Below are positions 56,464 through 64,000 of a stretch of DNA of 64,000 nt, in pieces. The stretch's first letter is position 1. Every line of letters starts with the position of its first letter. Source of the stretch: Pseudomonas sp. W4I3 (GTDB lineage: Bacteria > Pseudomonadota > Gammaproteobacteria > Pseudomonadales > Pseudomonadaceae); NCBI RefSeq assembly GCF_030816195.1, contig NZ_JAUSXS010000001.1:2007501-2071500 (forward strand), read 5' to 3'. The translations under genes and the position numbers were made by a program. The notes beneath the pieces were generated by a model that worked only from the letters and a program-made list of their open reading frames with translations, had not been told where the DNA came from and ran no database searches.

Positions 56464-58077
56464 TCAGGCCTCGATGCCCAGCATATCCCGCGCCAACGCC
56501 TCGGCGATGCGAATCCCGTCAACGCCCGCCGACAGAATCCCACCGGCATAACCCGCGCCTTCACCGGCCGGGAACAAGCCTTTCACGTTCAAGCTCTGCA
56601 TCGACTCATTACGGGTAATCCGCAGCGGCGACGAAGTGCGCGTCTCGATACCGGTCAAGACCGCATCGTGCAGCGAGTAGCCTTTGATCTGTTTCTCGAA
56701 GGCCGGCAAGGCTTCACGGATGGCTTCGATGGCGAAGTCGGGCAGGGCCAGGGCCAGGTCACCCAAGGCTACCCCCGGCTTGTAGGACGGTTCCACGCTG
56801 CCGATAGCCGTGGACGGCTTGCCTGCGATGAAATCGCCGACCAATTGTGCCGGGGCCTCGTAATTGCTGCCGCCGAGGACGTAAGCATGCGACTCCAGGC
56901 GCTCCTGCAGTTCGATACCGGCGAGGGGGCCGCCTGGGTAGTCCACCTCAGGCGTGATGCCAACCACGATGCCCGAGTTGGCGTTGCGCTCATTACGTGA
57001 GTACTGGCTCATGCCGTTGGTCACGACGCGATGGGGCTCCGACGTCGCGGCCACTACGGTGCCGCCAGGGCACATGCAGAAGCTGTAGACCGAGCGGCCG
57101 TTCTTGGCGTGGTGCACCAACTTGTAATCGGCGGCGCCGAGTTTCGGGTGCCCGGCGTATTTGCCCAGACGTGCGGCGTCGATCAACGACTGCGGGTGTT
57201 CAATACGGAAGCCCACCGAGAACGGCTTGGCCTCCATGTACACGCCCCGACCGTGAAGCATGCGGAAGGTGTCGCGGGCGCTGTGGCCCAGGGCCAGGAT
57301 CACGTGCCGGGAGAGGATTTGTTCGCCGCCGTCGATGACCACGCCGTGCAACTGGCCATCTTCGATCAGCACGTCGGTGACCCGTTGTTCGAAGCGCACT
57401 TCACCGCCCAGGGCAATGATCTGCTGGCGCATGTTTTCCACCACGCCGGTCAGACGGAATGTGCCGATGTGCGGCTTGCTGACATAGAGAATCTCTTCCG
57501 GCGCGCCGGCCTTGACGAACTCGTGCAGCACTTTGCGCCCGTGGAACTTCGGGTCCTTGATCTGGCTGTACAGCTTGCCGTCGGAGAAGGTCCCGGCGCC
57601 GCCTTCGCCGAACTGCACATTGGACTCGGGGTTGAGCACGTTTTTGCGCCACAGGCCCCAGGTGTCCTTGGTGCGCTGGCGCACTTCCTTGCCCCGCTCA
57701 AGGATGATCGGCTTGAAGCCCATCTGTGCCAGCAGCAGCCCGGCGAAGATTCCGCAGGGGCCAAAGCCAACCACGACCGGCCGTTCGACCAGGCCTTGCG
57801 GTGCCTTACCCACCACGTGGTAGCTGACATCCGGTGCCGGGTTGATGTTGCGATCATCGGCAAACTTGAGCAGCAAGGCGGCTTCGCCCTTCACATTCAG
57901 GTCAATGGTGTAGATAAAGCACAGCTCCGAGGACTTCTTGCGGGCATCGTAGCTGCGCTTGAACAGGGTGAAATCGAGCAGGTCATCACTGGCGATGCCC
58001 AGGCGCTGCACGATGGCGGGCCGCAGGTCTTCTTCGGGATGGTCGATGGGCAGCTTGAGTTCGGTGATTCGTAACAT
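56464..58077 (-). CDS. FAD-dependent oxidoreductase (COG2509 type)
   Basis: This 537-residue protein binds FAD and probably NAD(P)H. After an N-terminal domain of about 90 residues comes the dinucleotide motif VVVGFGPCGIFAGLLLAQMG, then ERGKEVRQRT and FGEGGAGTFSDGKL, and a C-terminal FAD segment GLFPAGEGAGYAGGI. Family members are uncharacterised dehydrogenases. It is a single gene between a REPIN and a lipoprotein gene; the substrate is unknown. Confidence 0.85.
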   Translation of the reverse strand: MLRITELKLPIDHPEEDLRPAIVQRLGIASDDLLDFTLFKRSYDARKKSSELCFIYTIDLNVKGEAALLLKFADDRNINPAPDVSYHVVGKAPQGLVERPVVVGFGPCGIFAGLLLAQMGFKPIILERGKEVRQRTKDTWGLWRKNVLNPESNVQFGEGGAGTFSDGKLYSQIKDPKFHGRKVLHEFVKAGAPEEILYVSKPHIGTFRLTGVVENMRQQIIALGGEVRFEQRVTDVLIEDGQLHGVVIDGGEQILSRHVILALGHSARDTFRMLHGRGVYMEAKPFSVGFRIEHPQSLIDAARLGKYAGHPKLGAADYKLVHHAKNGRSVYSFCMCPGGTVVAATSEPHRVVTNGMSQYSRNERNANSGIVVGITPEVDYPGGPLAGIELQERLESHAYVLGGSNYEAPAQLVGDFIAGKPSTAIGSVEPSYKPGVALGDLALALPDFAIEAIREALPAFEKQIKGYSLHDAVLTGIETRTSSPLRITRNESMQSLNVKGLFPAGEGAGYAGGILSAGVDGIRIAEALARDMLGIEA

Positions 58078-58183
58078 GACAGGATCCGGTAGGCGGCGGG
58101 CAAGGAGGCCGGCGGTTTTGCAAACCGGCGATTATAAGCCCCAATGGCGCTTTTCCGTCAGGTTAAAACAGCGCAGGGCGCAA

Positions 58184-58855
58184 TCAGTCGTCCCGCGAGC
58201 CGCCAAATGCCGCGCAACCACGCTGTACCTGGCCGTTTACACGCAGCTCGGCGCTCATGTGTTGCAAGCTGCCGCTCATGCTGTCGACGCATCGCTGCGG
58301 GGCGACCCACAACTCGATGTGCTGGTTATTGGCGTCGGTCATCAGGTTGAAGCGCCCATCCCCCAGTTGCTCCTCGACATACGGCACTGCCAGGGGCGGC
58401 TGGCCTTCTCGTTCGAGCACCATGCCCTTGGCCGTGACGCTCATCGCCCAGGCCGGCTTGTGGCCGTTTGCGCGCAGGATCATGCGTTTGAAGTCCGGGT
58501 CGCCACAGGCTGAGGTCGAGCGTTCGACGCGATACAGCTGTTGCAGGTCCACTGAGCCCTGGGTGCCGCTGGCAACGCCGGAAAACTTGCCACGCAGATC
58601 TGCAAACAGCGCGCCTTGCTGACCGGCCAGGGAGGCGGCTTCCTGCAGGATGCTGGTGCCACCGGTGTCGTTGACCACGTAGTTGCGCTGGTCGTTGCAA
58701 GGCTGGAACAGCAGCTTGCCGTCCACCGCCGTCAGTTCACCCTGCATGCGGGTCAGCCCGACGGTAGAGACCTTGGCAGGCTCGCTGTCGAACATCTGGC
58801 AAGCGGCGAAGAAGGGGAACAGGGCTAGCAATGTAAGGGTCGAGGCGGCACGCAT
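58184..58855 (-). CDS. Putative lipoprotein (COG3650-like)
   Basis: ATG 58855 (MRAASTLTLLALFPFFAACQ) gives 223 residues with a lipobox (FFAACQ); the longer open frame adds residues without a signal. The mature protein has two small beta domains: one with a VGLTRMQGELTAVDGKLLFQPC start and a second around GMVLEREGQPPLAVPY. Cysteines at positions that may form disulfides are seen. Function unknown. Confidence 0.78.
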   Translation of the reverse strand: MRAASTLTLLALFPFFAACQMFDSEPAKVSTVGLTRMQGELTAVDGKLLFQPCNDQRNYVVNDTGGTSILQEAASLAGQQGALFADLRGKFSGVASGTQGSVDLQQLYRVERSTSACGDPDFKRMILRANGHKPAWAMSVTAKGMVLEREGQPPLAVPYVEEQLGDGRFNLMTDANNQHIELWVAPQRCVDSMSGSLQHMSAELRVNGQVQRGCAAFGGSRDD

Positions 58856-58950
58856 TTTCGGTCTCCAGACAGGTGCCGTCACGTTACGCAGGCTTGCGCC
58901 GCATCACAAGCCTGCGACCCAGCTTCAGGCGTTTCTTACAGCCGTGAAAC

Positions 58951-59550
58951 TCAGCCCACGATAAAGGTCTGACCGGTCTGTAAACCCTCGACACTTTTTG
59001 CGTAGGCCAAAGCCACTTCGGCGGCGGGCACCGGTTTAAACCCACGGAAATAGGGTGCGTAGCTGCCCATGGCTTCCAACAGCACCGTCGGGCTCACGGT
59101 GTTAATGCGCAAACCGCGTGGCAGTTCAATTGCCGCTGCCTTGACGAACGCATCCAATGCGCCATTCACCAGCGCCGCCGAGGCGCCGGTGCGAATCGGG
59201 TCACGGTTCAAAATACCGCTGGTGAAGGTAAACGACGCGCCGTCATTGGCGAACTCACGGCCGATCAACAGCAGGTTCACCTGGCCCATCAGCTTGTCAC
59301 GCAGGCCCAGTTCGAAGTCTGTTTCGCGCATGTCGCTCAGCGCTACGAAGTTCACGTTGCCTGCTGCGCAAACCAGCGCGTCGAACGTGCCGGTCTGCTC
59401 GAACAACTTGCGAATCGAGGCGGTGTCACTGATGTCGACCTGCAAGTCGCCGCTGTTGCGGCCGATGGCGATCACTTCGTGACGCTGTGCCAGCTCTGCC
59501 TTGACCGCTGAACCGATCGTGCCGTTGGCACCAATCAAAAGAATTTTCAT
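58951..59550 (-). CDS. Short-chain dehydrogenase/reductase
   Basis: This 199-residue SDR has the short N-terminal nucleotide motif LLIGANGTIGSAV, the NAG-like CAAGNVNF, and a catalytic region with the Ser in FTFTSGIL. The usual YxxxK is not obvious: the position reads NGALDAFVKAAAIEL with Lys but no Tyr, which is typical of a shorter SDR subgroup. It is divergent from a LysR gene that may regulate it. Substrate unknown. Confidence 0.83.
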   Translation of the reverse strand: MKILLIGANGTIGSAVKAELAQRHEVIAIGRNSGDLQVDISDTASIRKLFEQTGTFDALVCAAGNVNFVALSDMRETDFELGLRDKLMGQVNLLLIGREFANDGASFTFTSGILNRDPIRTGASAALVNGALDAFVKAAAIELPRGLRINTVSPTVLLEAMGSYAPYFRGFKPVPAAEVALAYAKSVEGLQTGQTFIVG

Positions 59551-59654
59551 CGTGCTGTTCCTCCAAGAGCCAGTTGAAGGAAGAGTCTAGTGTGGCTTTT
59601 TCACCGAATAAACGCGCTAATAGGCAACCTTTGGTTTTCAAATGGAAACAATCG

Positions 59655-60569
59655 ATGAGCGAAATGGATGACCTCGCCGCCTTCGCCGTGCTGATAGAAG
59701 CGGGCAGCTTCACCCTGGCGTCCGAGCAATTGGGTTGCAGCAAGGGGCAGTTGTCCAAGCGGATCAGCCAGTTGGAGGCGCAGTACGCCGTGGTGCTGCT
59801 GCATCGCACCACGCGCAAGCTGAGCCTTACCGCCGCAGGTGCGGCATTGCTGCCTCAGGCACAGGCGCTGGTGTTGCAGGTGGAACGTGCGCGTCAGGCC
59901 TTGGCGCGGCTCAACGATGACCTGGCCGGGCCGGTGCGTATGACGGTTCCGGTTTCATTGGGAGAAACCTTCTTCGATGGTTTGTTGCTGGAGTTTTCCA
60001 GGCAATACCCACAGGTGCAGATCGAGCTGGAGCTCAACAACCGCTATCGGGATCTGGCGCGGGACGGGTTCGATCTGGGTGTACGCTTGGACGCCATCGA
60101 GAATGAGCGGCTGGTGGTCAAGCCACTGCTGGCCTGGCACGAGATGACCTGCGCCAGCCCGGCCTATCTGCAACAGCACGGCGAGCCGCTGCGCCCGCAG
60201 GATCTGGCCGGCCACACCTGTTTGCTCAACAGCCATTACAGCGGCCGCGAGGAGTGGCTGTATCACCAGCAGCATGAGTTGCTGCGTGTGCGGGTCAGCG
60301 GCACCTTCGCTTGCAACCACTACAACCTCTTGAAAAAAGCCGCATTGGTGGGCGCCGGTATCGCTCGCTTGCCGTCCTACCTGCTCCCGGCGGAATTGGC
60401 GGATGGTCGCTTGCGCTGGCTGCTGCGTGACTATCAGACGCGCAGCCAGCCGATGTACCTGGTGCATCCCTACCAGGGTGGCCTGCCGCGGCGCATCCAG
60501 GTATTGGCCGACTACCTGGTGGACTGGTTCAAGCGCAGCGGCGCGGCCCTGGACCGTCTTCAGCGGTAG
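59655..60569 (+). CDS. LysR-family regulator divergent from the SDR gene
   Basis: ATG 59655 gives 304 residues. The helix-turn-helix is at about residues 5-65 (FTLASEQLGCSKGQLSKRISQLEAQY), followed by the effector-binding domain. It is divergent from the SDR gene with a 104-base shared region, so the SDR gene is its likely target. Its stop overlaps the DoxX gene's 3' end by 10 bases, on opposite strands. Confidence 0.9.
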   Translation: MSEMDDLAAFAVLIEAGSFTLASEQLGCSKGQLSKRISQLEAQYAVVLLHRTTRKLSLTAAGAALLPQAQALVLQVERARQALARLNDDLAGPVRMTVPVSLGETFFDGLLLEFSRQYPQVQIELELNNRYRDLARDGFDLGVRLDAIENERLVVKPLLAWHEMTCASPAYLQQHGEPLRPQDLAGHTCLLNSHYSGREEWLYHQQHELLRVRVSGTFACNHYNLLKKAALVGAGIARLPSYLLPAELADGRLRWLLRDYQTRSQPMYLVHPYQGGLPRRIQVLADYLVDWFKRSGAALDRLQR

Positions 60570-61045
60570 CGACGGGCGATCCAGTGGTCGATGGACAAGC
60601 GGCCCGGGCCCTTGGCAACCAACAGCAATAACAGCGCAAGCCAGGTGCCATGGGTCGGGTAGGCGTCTGGATAGACAAACAACTGAATGGTCAGGGTCAT
60701 GCCGATCAGGGCAAGGGCTGCGAATCGCGTGGCAAACCCCAGCAGGATCAACACCGGGAAAAAGTGTTCGGCAAACGCTGCCAGGTGCGCGGCGACTTCG
60801 GGCGACAACAGCGGCACGTGGTATTCGCTGCGAAATAACGGCAAGGTCGAGGCCGCAAGTTTGGGTTCGCCGAGCTGGAAGGTGCCGCTGACCAGATCGA
60901 TGGCGAAACCTTCGACTTTGGTCTGCCCGGATTTCCAGAACACCGCCGCGACAGAGAAGCGTGCAATGAAAGCGATCAGGCTGTAAGGGATTTTTTCGAA
61001 AAGTGCGATGGCCCGGTTGAGCAGGTGGGCAGCGGGACGGTTCAT
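60560..61045 (-). CDS. DoxX-family membrane protein, last gene of the bufferin-like operon
   Basis: ATG 61045 overlaps the bufC stop (ATGA at 61042-61045) and gives 161 residues with four membrane helices (such as LIAFIARFSVAAVFWKSGQT and ALALIGMTLTIQLFVYP). DoxX-like proteins close many DUF692/DUF2063 operons (bufD in bufferin systems). A respiratory or redox role at the inner membrane is possible, and supply of electrons or transport for metallophore maturation is a guess. Confidence 0.85.
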   Translation of the reverse strand: MNRPAAHLLNRAIALFEKIPYSLIAFIARFSVAAVFWKSGQTKVEGFAIDLVSGTFQLGEPKLAASTLPLFRSEYHVPLLSPEVAAHLAAFAEHFFPVLILLGFATRFAALALIGMTLTIQLFVYPDAYPTHGTWLALLLLLVAKGPGRLSIDHWIARRYR

Positions 61046-61819
61046 GGCGATACCTTTTGTTCCAGGTGTAAATGAGTAATGGCGTCGTGGCTGATCAACA
61101 GCGCCAGACACCGGTGGAGTTCGAATTCGGACGAGACCCGTAAGGCATGCTCCACAGCGGTTTCCAGTTTCATGCCTTGGCTCAGGCATTCAATAAAGGC
61201 CACCGAGCCGCTGTCGATGGCGAACACCTTCACCGCCAAGCCCTGGCGCAGGATCAGTGCGTTTTGCGCAGGCCATGGGTTCAAGCCGGCAAGGCCGTCG
61301 TCAGTCTGGTGCGCGGCCCATATCGCCACGACCGCATAGCAAGAGTTCAACGTGGCGAGCGACGGGTGCAGTTGCAGGCTTGACTGCCCCACGTCTGCGT
61401 GACCTTGCAGGCAGTGAAGAATGTGTTGCTGGCACTGCGCCGGGATGTCCGGCGCGTGATAAGCACGAACACCGCAGGCGCTCCAGCCGTGCGACATCGG
61501 CGAGATAGGGCACGCTGGCAGCCGGTTCGAATGCCTGGATAAAGTCCGCCAGACTGCTGCCGTACTCGTTGATCAACGGGCTGGTGGGAGGGTTGGCCTG
61601 AACGAAAAGACCGGCCATGGCGCGGAAAAATTTATCGCCCACCAATTGCAACGTCACGGGATAGCTGGCCGCCAAGGCATTGATCAACGAGCTGTGGACG
61701 TTATTGCGATACACCGCGAAGCGACTGGCCGGGTCTGCGCCGTTGCTGCTGAACAACCCGTCCGGACAGGAGCCGTCCGCCGCGATCAAGGCGTTGGCAA
61801 ATGCGCTCTGAAGGCTCAT
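61042..61819 (-). pseudogene. bufC: BufC-like DUF2063 partner protein, single-base frameshift
   Basis: DUF2063 proteins are the partners of DUF692 oxidases and are thought to present the precursor peptide. The frame from ATG 61819 ([20 protein letters not shown]) matches the family up to PYLADVARLERLR, then goes out of frame. The rest continues in the next frame as VRAYHAPDIPAQCQQHILHCL to the stop at 61042. Removing one base of the CC at 61472-61473 restores a 258-residue protein. The start overlaps the bufB stop (ATGA). As written, the product is cut after about 115 normal residues. Confidence 0.82.
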
Positions 61820-62694
61820 GAAATCACCTGCAACAGATGCCGTTCGGCTTGCCTGGCTTCAGCGTGCAGCACGCTGAAGGCCGGCACCTGGTTATCTCGC
61901 TCGATCAGCGTGGCGACCGGCCCCGTGCGGTTGAGCAGCTGTTTGTATAGCTGCCACACCGCCTCGTCGATCGGCGCGCCGTGATCGTCGATGAGCAACC
62001 TGTCGCCCAGGCTGTCGGTGTCTTCGGCAAAGCCGGCCAGGTGTATCTCGCCGACGGCCTGCAAAGGTAAGGCATCGATGTAGGCCAGCGGATCGCGCTG
62101 ATGGTTGATGCACGACACGTAGACGTTATTCACGTCCAGCAACAAACCGCAGCCGGTGCGCCGAATAATTTCGCTGAGGAAGTCCGTTTCGTCCAGGGTG
62201 GAGCGTTGAAACTGCACATAGGTCGACGGGTTCTCCAGCAGCATCGGCCGCTTGAGCGCGCTTTGCACCTGATCCACGTGCTCGCAGACACGCGCCAGGG
62301 TTTGCGCGTCGTAGGCCAGGGGCAGCAAGTCATTGAGAAACACCGGGCCGTGGCTGGACCAGGCCAGGTGTTCGGAAAAAGAGTGGGGTTGATAGCGTTC
62401 GATCAGCCTGGCCAGCCGTGCCAGGTGCTCAGGGTTGAGTGGGCCTTCACCGCCGATGGAGAGACCCACGCCGTGCAACGACAGTGGGTACCGTTCGCGA
62501 ATCAAGCCCAGATAGTGGTGAAAAGGGCCGCCGGCGACCATGTAGTTTTCGGCATGCACTTCAAAGAAACCGATGTCGGGGCAGGTCTCAAGCACTTGGT
62601 TGATGTGCTCGGTCTTCAATCCCAGCCCCGCCCTGTGAGGGAGGCCGGACACTTGAGCCGGTGAGGCCGTAGGCTGGGATGAAAGCGTCATCAT
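61816..62694 (-). CDS. bufB: DUF692 multinuclear iron oxidase (BufB/MbnB-like)
   Basis: DUF692 enzymes (MNIO) use two or three iron ions to convert cysteines of ribosomal peptides into heterocycles such as oxazolone-thioamide or thiooxazole. The 292-residue TIM-barrel protein shows the metal-site segments EVHAEN (45-50), SLHG (72-75), SEHLAW (107-112), LENPSTY (153-159), LLLDVNN (184-190), EIHLAGF (216-222), DDHG (236-239) and IERD (264-267). It lies between the precursor and the DUF2063 partner. The symbol follows the bufferin naming by analogy. Confidence 0.9.
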   Translation of the reverse strand: MMTLSSQPTASPAQVSGLPHRAGLGLKTEHINQVLETCPDIGFFEVHAENYMVAGGPFHHYLGLIRERYPLSLHGVGLSIGGEGPLNPEHLARLARLIERYQPHSFSEHLAWSSHGPVFLNDLLPLAYDAQTLARVCEHVDQVQSALKRPMLLENPSTYVQFQRSTLDETDFLSEIIRRTGCGLLLDVNNVYVSCINHQRDPLAYIDALPLQAVGEIHLAGFAEDTDSLGDRLLIDDHGAPIDEAVWQLYKQLLNRTGPVATLIERDNQVPAFSVLHAEARQAERHLLQVIS

Positions 62695-62716
62695 CTGTCC
62701 TCAGGTTTGCGGGGGT

Positions 62717-63013
62717 TCAGGACTTGGCGGTAAAGGCTGCTTCCTGACCGAAACCGGTCGGTGAGGTGGTGCTTGGGGTTTTCGTGCAAGTGCCGGCGGG
62801 TACCAGCTTCCAGGCGTTGGCCTGGTCCTTGGTTTTGGACGTACCGGCGCAAGAAGTGCCGGCGCCGGCGGCGCAGTCGTTCTTGCCGGCCTCGGCGATG
62901 CCGAAGCATTTCTGCATGTCATCGGCCGCATGGGCGGTGGCGGTCAGGGCAGACAGGCTCAAGGCCGAGCCAAGGGCCAGGACGAGGGTGGCAGCGGACA
63001 GTTTGGTCGTCAT
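62717..63013 (-). CDS. bufA: DUF2282 bufferin-like RiPP precursor
   Basis: ATG 63013 follows a GGAG site and gives 98 residues; the longer open frame runs into a REPIN. A signal peptide (residues 1-30, cleavage after ATAHAA or near it) is followed by a short region with four cysteines at 36, 47, 55 and 76 ([35 protein letters not shown]) and a Ser/Thr-rich tail. This is the layout of bufferins, periplasmic metallophores that bind copper after cysteine modification by the DUF692 enzyme. The modification pattern here is inferred. Confidence 0.87.
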   Translation of the reverse strand: MTTKLSAATLVLALGSALSLSALTATAHAADDMQKCFGIAEAGKNDCAAGAGTSCAGTSKTKDQANAWKLVPAGTCTKTPSTTSPTGFGQEAAFTAKS

Positions 63014-63131
63014 GATGTATCTCCAGCAGTGGGTTGATTGGCAGGCTTGATTGCCTGCTTGCACCACTAGAGAGAGGGGGACGAACTTCGTTACAAGCCG
63101 GCCGAAAATAATTGTAAGCATCACGCAAAGC

Positions 63132-63226
63132 AAATGTGGGAGGGGGCTTGCTCCCGATGGCGGTGTATCAGATACCCATAGGCTATCTGACACTCTGTCA
63201 TCGGGAGCAAGCCCCCTCCCACATTT
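63132..63226. repeat. REPIN (GI-type) between livF and bufA
   Basis: The arms AAATGTGGGAGGGGGCTTGC and GCAAGCCCCCTCCCACATTT flank a centre with additional pairing (GTATCAGATA near TATCTGACAC). It lies upstream of the bufferin-like operon and after the livF stop, so it could insulate the two. Confidence 0.9.
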
Positions 63227-63251
63227 CAAGCCGGTTCATCCAGCAACCGTT

Positions 63252-63953
63252 TTAACCGCCCAGGTACGCCTCACGCACCTTTGGATCAGTCAGCAGTTGC
63301 TCGCCGGTGCCCTGCATCACCACTCGGCCGTTCTCCAACACATAGGCGCGGTCGGCAATTTTCAGTGCCTGGTTGGCGTTCTGCTCCACCAGGAACACCG
63401 TCACCCCGTCCTTGCGCAACTGCTCGATGATGTCGAAGATCTGCTGGATGATGATCGGCGCCAAGCCCAGGGACGGTTCGTCCAGCAGCAACAGCTTGGG
63501 CTTGCTCATCAACGCCCGGCCGATGGCGAGCATTTGCTGCTCGCCGCCGGACATGGTGCCGCCGCGCTGGCTGAAGCGCTCCTTGAGCCGCGGGAACAGG
63601 TGCAGCACCTTGTCCATCTGCGCCTCGTAGTCGCCCTTGTCGGTAAAGAAGCCGCCCATGGCCAGGTTCTCTTCCACGGTCAGGCGCGAGAACACGCGAC
63701 GGCCTTCGGGCACCACCGCGATGCTCTTGCGCATGATTTCGGCGGAGTGCTTGCCCACCAGTTCTTCACCCATGTAGCGGATGCTGCCGCTGTGGGCCTG
63801 GGGCGAACCGCACAGGGTCATCAGCAACGTTGACTTGCCGGCGCCGTTGGCGCCGATCAGGGTCACGATCTCACCCTGACGCACTTCCACGTTGACGCTG
63901 TGCAGGGCCTGGATCTTGCCGTAGAAAGTGGAAACGTTTTCGAATTGCAGCAT
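63252..63953 (-). CDS. livF: Branched-chain amino acid ABC transporter ATPase LivF/BraG
   Basis: This 233-residue ATPase is the second ATP-binding subunit of the high-affinity Leu/Ile/Val importer. Walker A is GANGAGKST, the signature MSGGEQQ, Walker B LLLLDEPSLGLAP, and the C-terminus VEQNANQALKIADRAYVLENG fits LivF. It starts 1 base after the livG stop, the usual end of the liv/bra operon. Confidence 0.95.
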   Translation of the reverse strand: MLQFENVSTFYGKIQALHSVNVEVRQGEIVTLIGANGAGKSTLLMTLCGSPQAHSGSIRYMGEELVGKHSAEIMRKSIAVVPEGRRVFSRLTVEENLAMGGFFTDKGDYEAQMDKVLHLFPRLKERFSQRGGTMSGGEQQMLAIGRALMSKPKLLLLDEPSLGLAPIIIQQIFDIIEQLRKDGVTVFLVEQNANQALKIADRAYVLENGRVVMQGTGEQLLTDPKVREAYLGG

Positions 63954-63954
63954 T

Positions 63955-64000
63955 TTACGCTTCCCCCAAATAGGCTTTGATCACTTCGGGATTGTCGCGG
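63955..64000 (-). CDS. livG: LivG/BraF ATPase, C-terminal end (partial)
   Basis: The last 14 codons of an open frame reading RDNPEVIKAYLGEA before the TAA stop, immediately before livF on the same strand. The ending is typical of LivG and its position before livF supports this. The rest of the gene lies outside the window. Confidence 0.78.
   Translation of the reverse strand, partial: RDNPEVIKAYLGEA

Noticed and set aside
63090..63110. ECF sigma -35-like TGTAAC (minus strand) upstream of bufA
   Set aside because: No matching -10 element lies 15-17 bases downstream, so an ECF promoter is not supported although ECF control is known for bufferin genes in Caulobacter.

Overview
The window looks like the chromosome of a Pseudomonas of the P. 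fluorescens group. This rests on the gene order rseP-bamA-skp-lpxD-fabZ-lpxA-lpxB-rnhB-dnaE-accA-tilS-pyrG-kdsA-eno-ftsB-ispD, on GC-rich codon use, on close protein resemblance to known pseudomonad families (QuiP, RpoS, FabZ, aot-type transporter), and on many copies of the GTGGGAGGGGGCTTGC repeat typical of REPINs in fluorescent pseudomonads. No rRNA, tRNA, prophage, CRISPR array or insertion sequence was recognised. Identifications come from reading the translations; no database search was run.

Layout. 1-18.99 kb: a dense plus-strand housekeeping block for outer-membrane assembly (rseP end, bamA, skp), lipid A and fatty acid synthesis (lpxD, fabZ, lpxA, lpxB, accA), replication (rnhB, dnaE), tRNA-Ile lysidine (tilS), CTP, KDO-8-P and enolase (pyrG, kdsA, eno), division (ftsB) and isoprenoids (ispD). 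19.1-22.1 kb: a LysR regulator divergent from glutathione-dependent formaldehyde detoxification (frmA, fghA). 22.1-27.2 kb: ispF-truD-surE-pcm-nlpD-rpoS, with nlpD carrying a one-base frameshift. 27.4-28.9 kb: a cold-shock gene, dcd and a small unknown gene.

28.9-39.3 kb, all minus strand: the four ligase-associated DNA repair genes (exonuclease, ATP-dependent ligase, Lhr-type helicase, PdeM), split into two pairs by a five-gene basic-amino-acid ABC transporter operon with an embedded deacylase. The ligase gene is frameshifted. 39.4-45.2 kb: quiP (AHL acylase family), two SEC-C proteins, an LEA-2 lipoprotein, a DUF6231 protein, a collagen-like secreted protein and a CopD-domain membrane protein. 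45.3-58.9 kb: dinG, a GH50-like secreted glycosidase, a beta-lactamase-fold esterase, an unusual OmpA lipoprotein, pdxH, a glycine-zipper lipoprotein, nhaA, a PLP cysteine-synthase-like enzyme, a FAD oxidoreductase and a lipoprotein.

58.9-63.0 kb: an SDR/LysR pair followed by what I read as a bufferin-type RiPP metallophore operon: a four-cysteine DUF2282 precursor with signal peptide, a DUF692 multinuclear iron oxidase, a DUF2063 partner (frameshifted here) and a DoxX membrane protein. The window ends in a branched-chain amino acid ABC transporter (livF and the end of livG).

Two themes cut across the window. Seven full GI-type REPINs, one collapsed copy, one copy with inverted arm order and one REPIN of another family sit between genes; one of them supplies the stop codons of two convergent genes. 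Three otherwise intact conserved genes (nlpD, the ligase gene, bufC) each carry a single extra G/C in a short homopolymer, which is either sequencing error or real gene decay.
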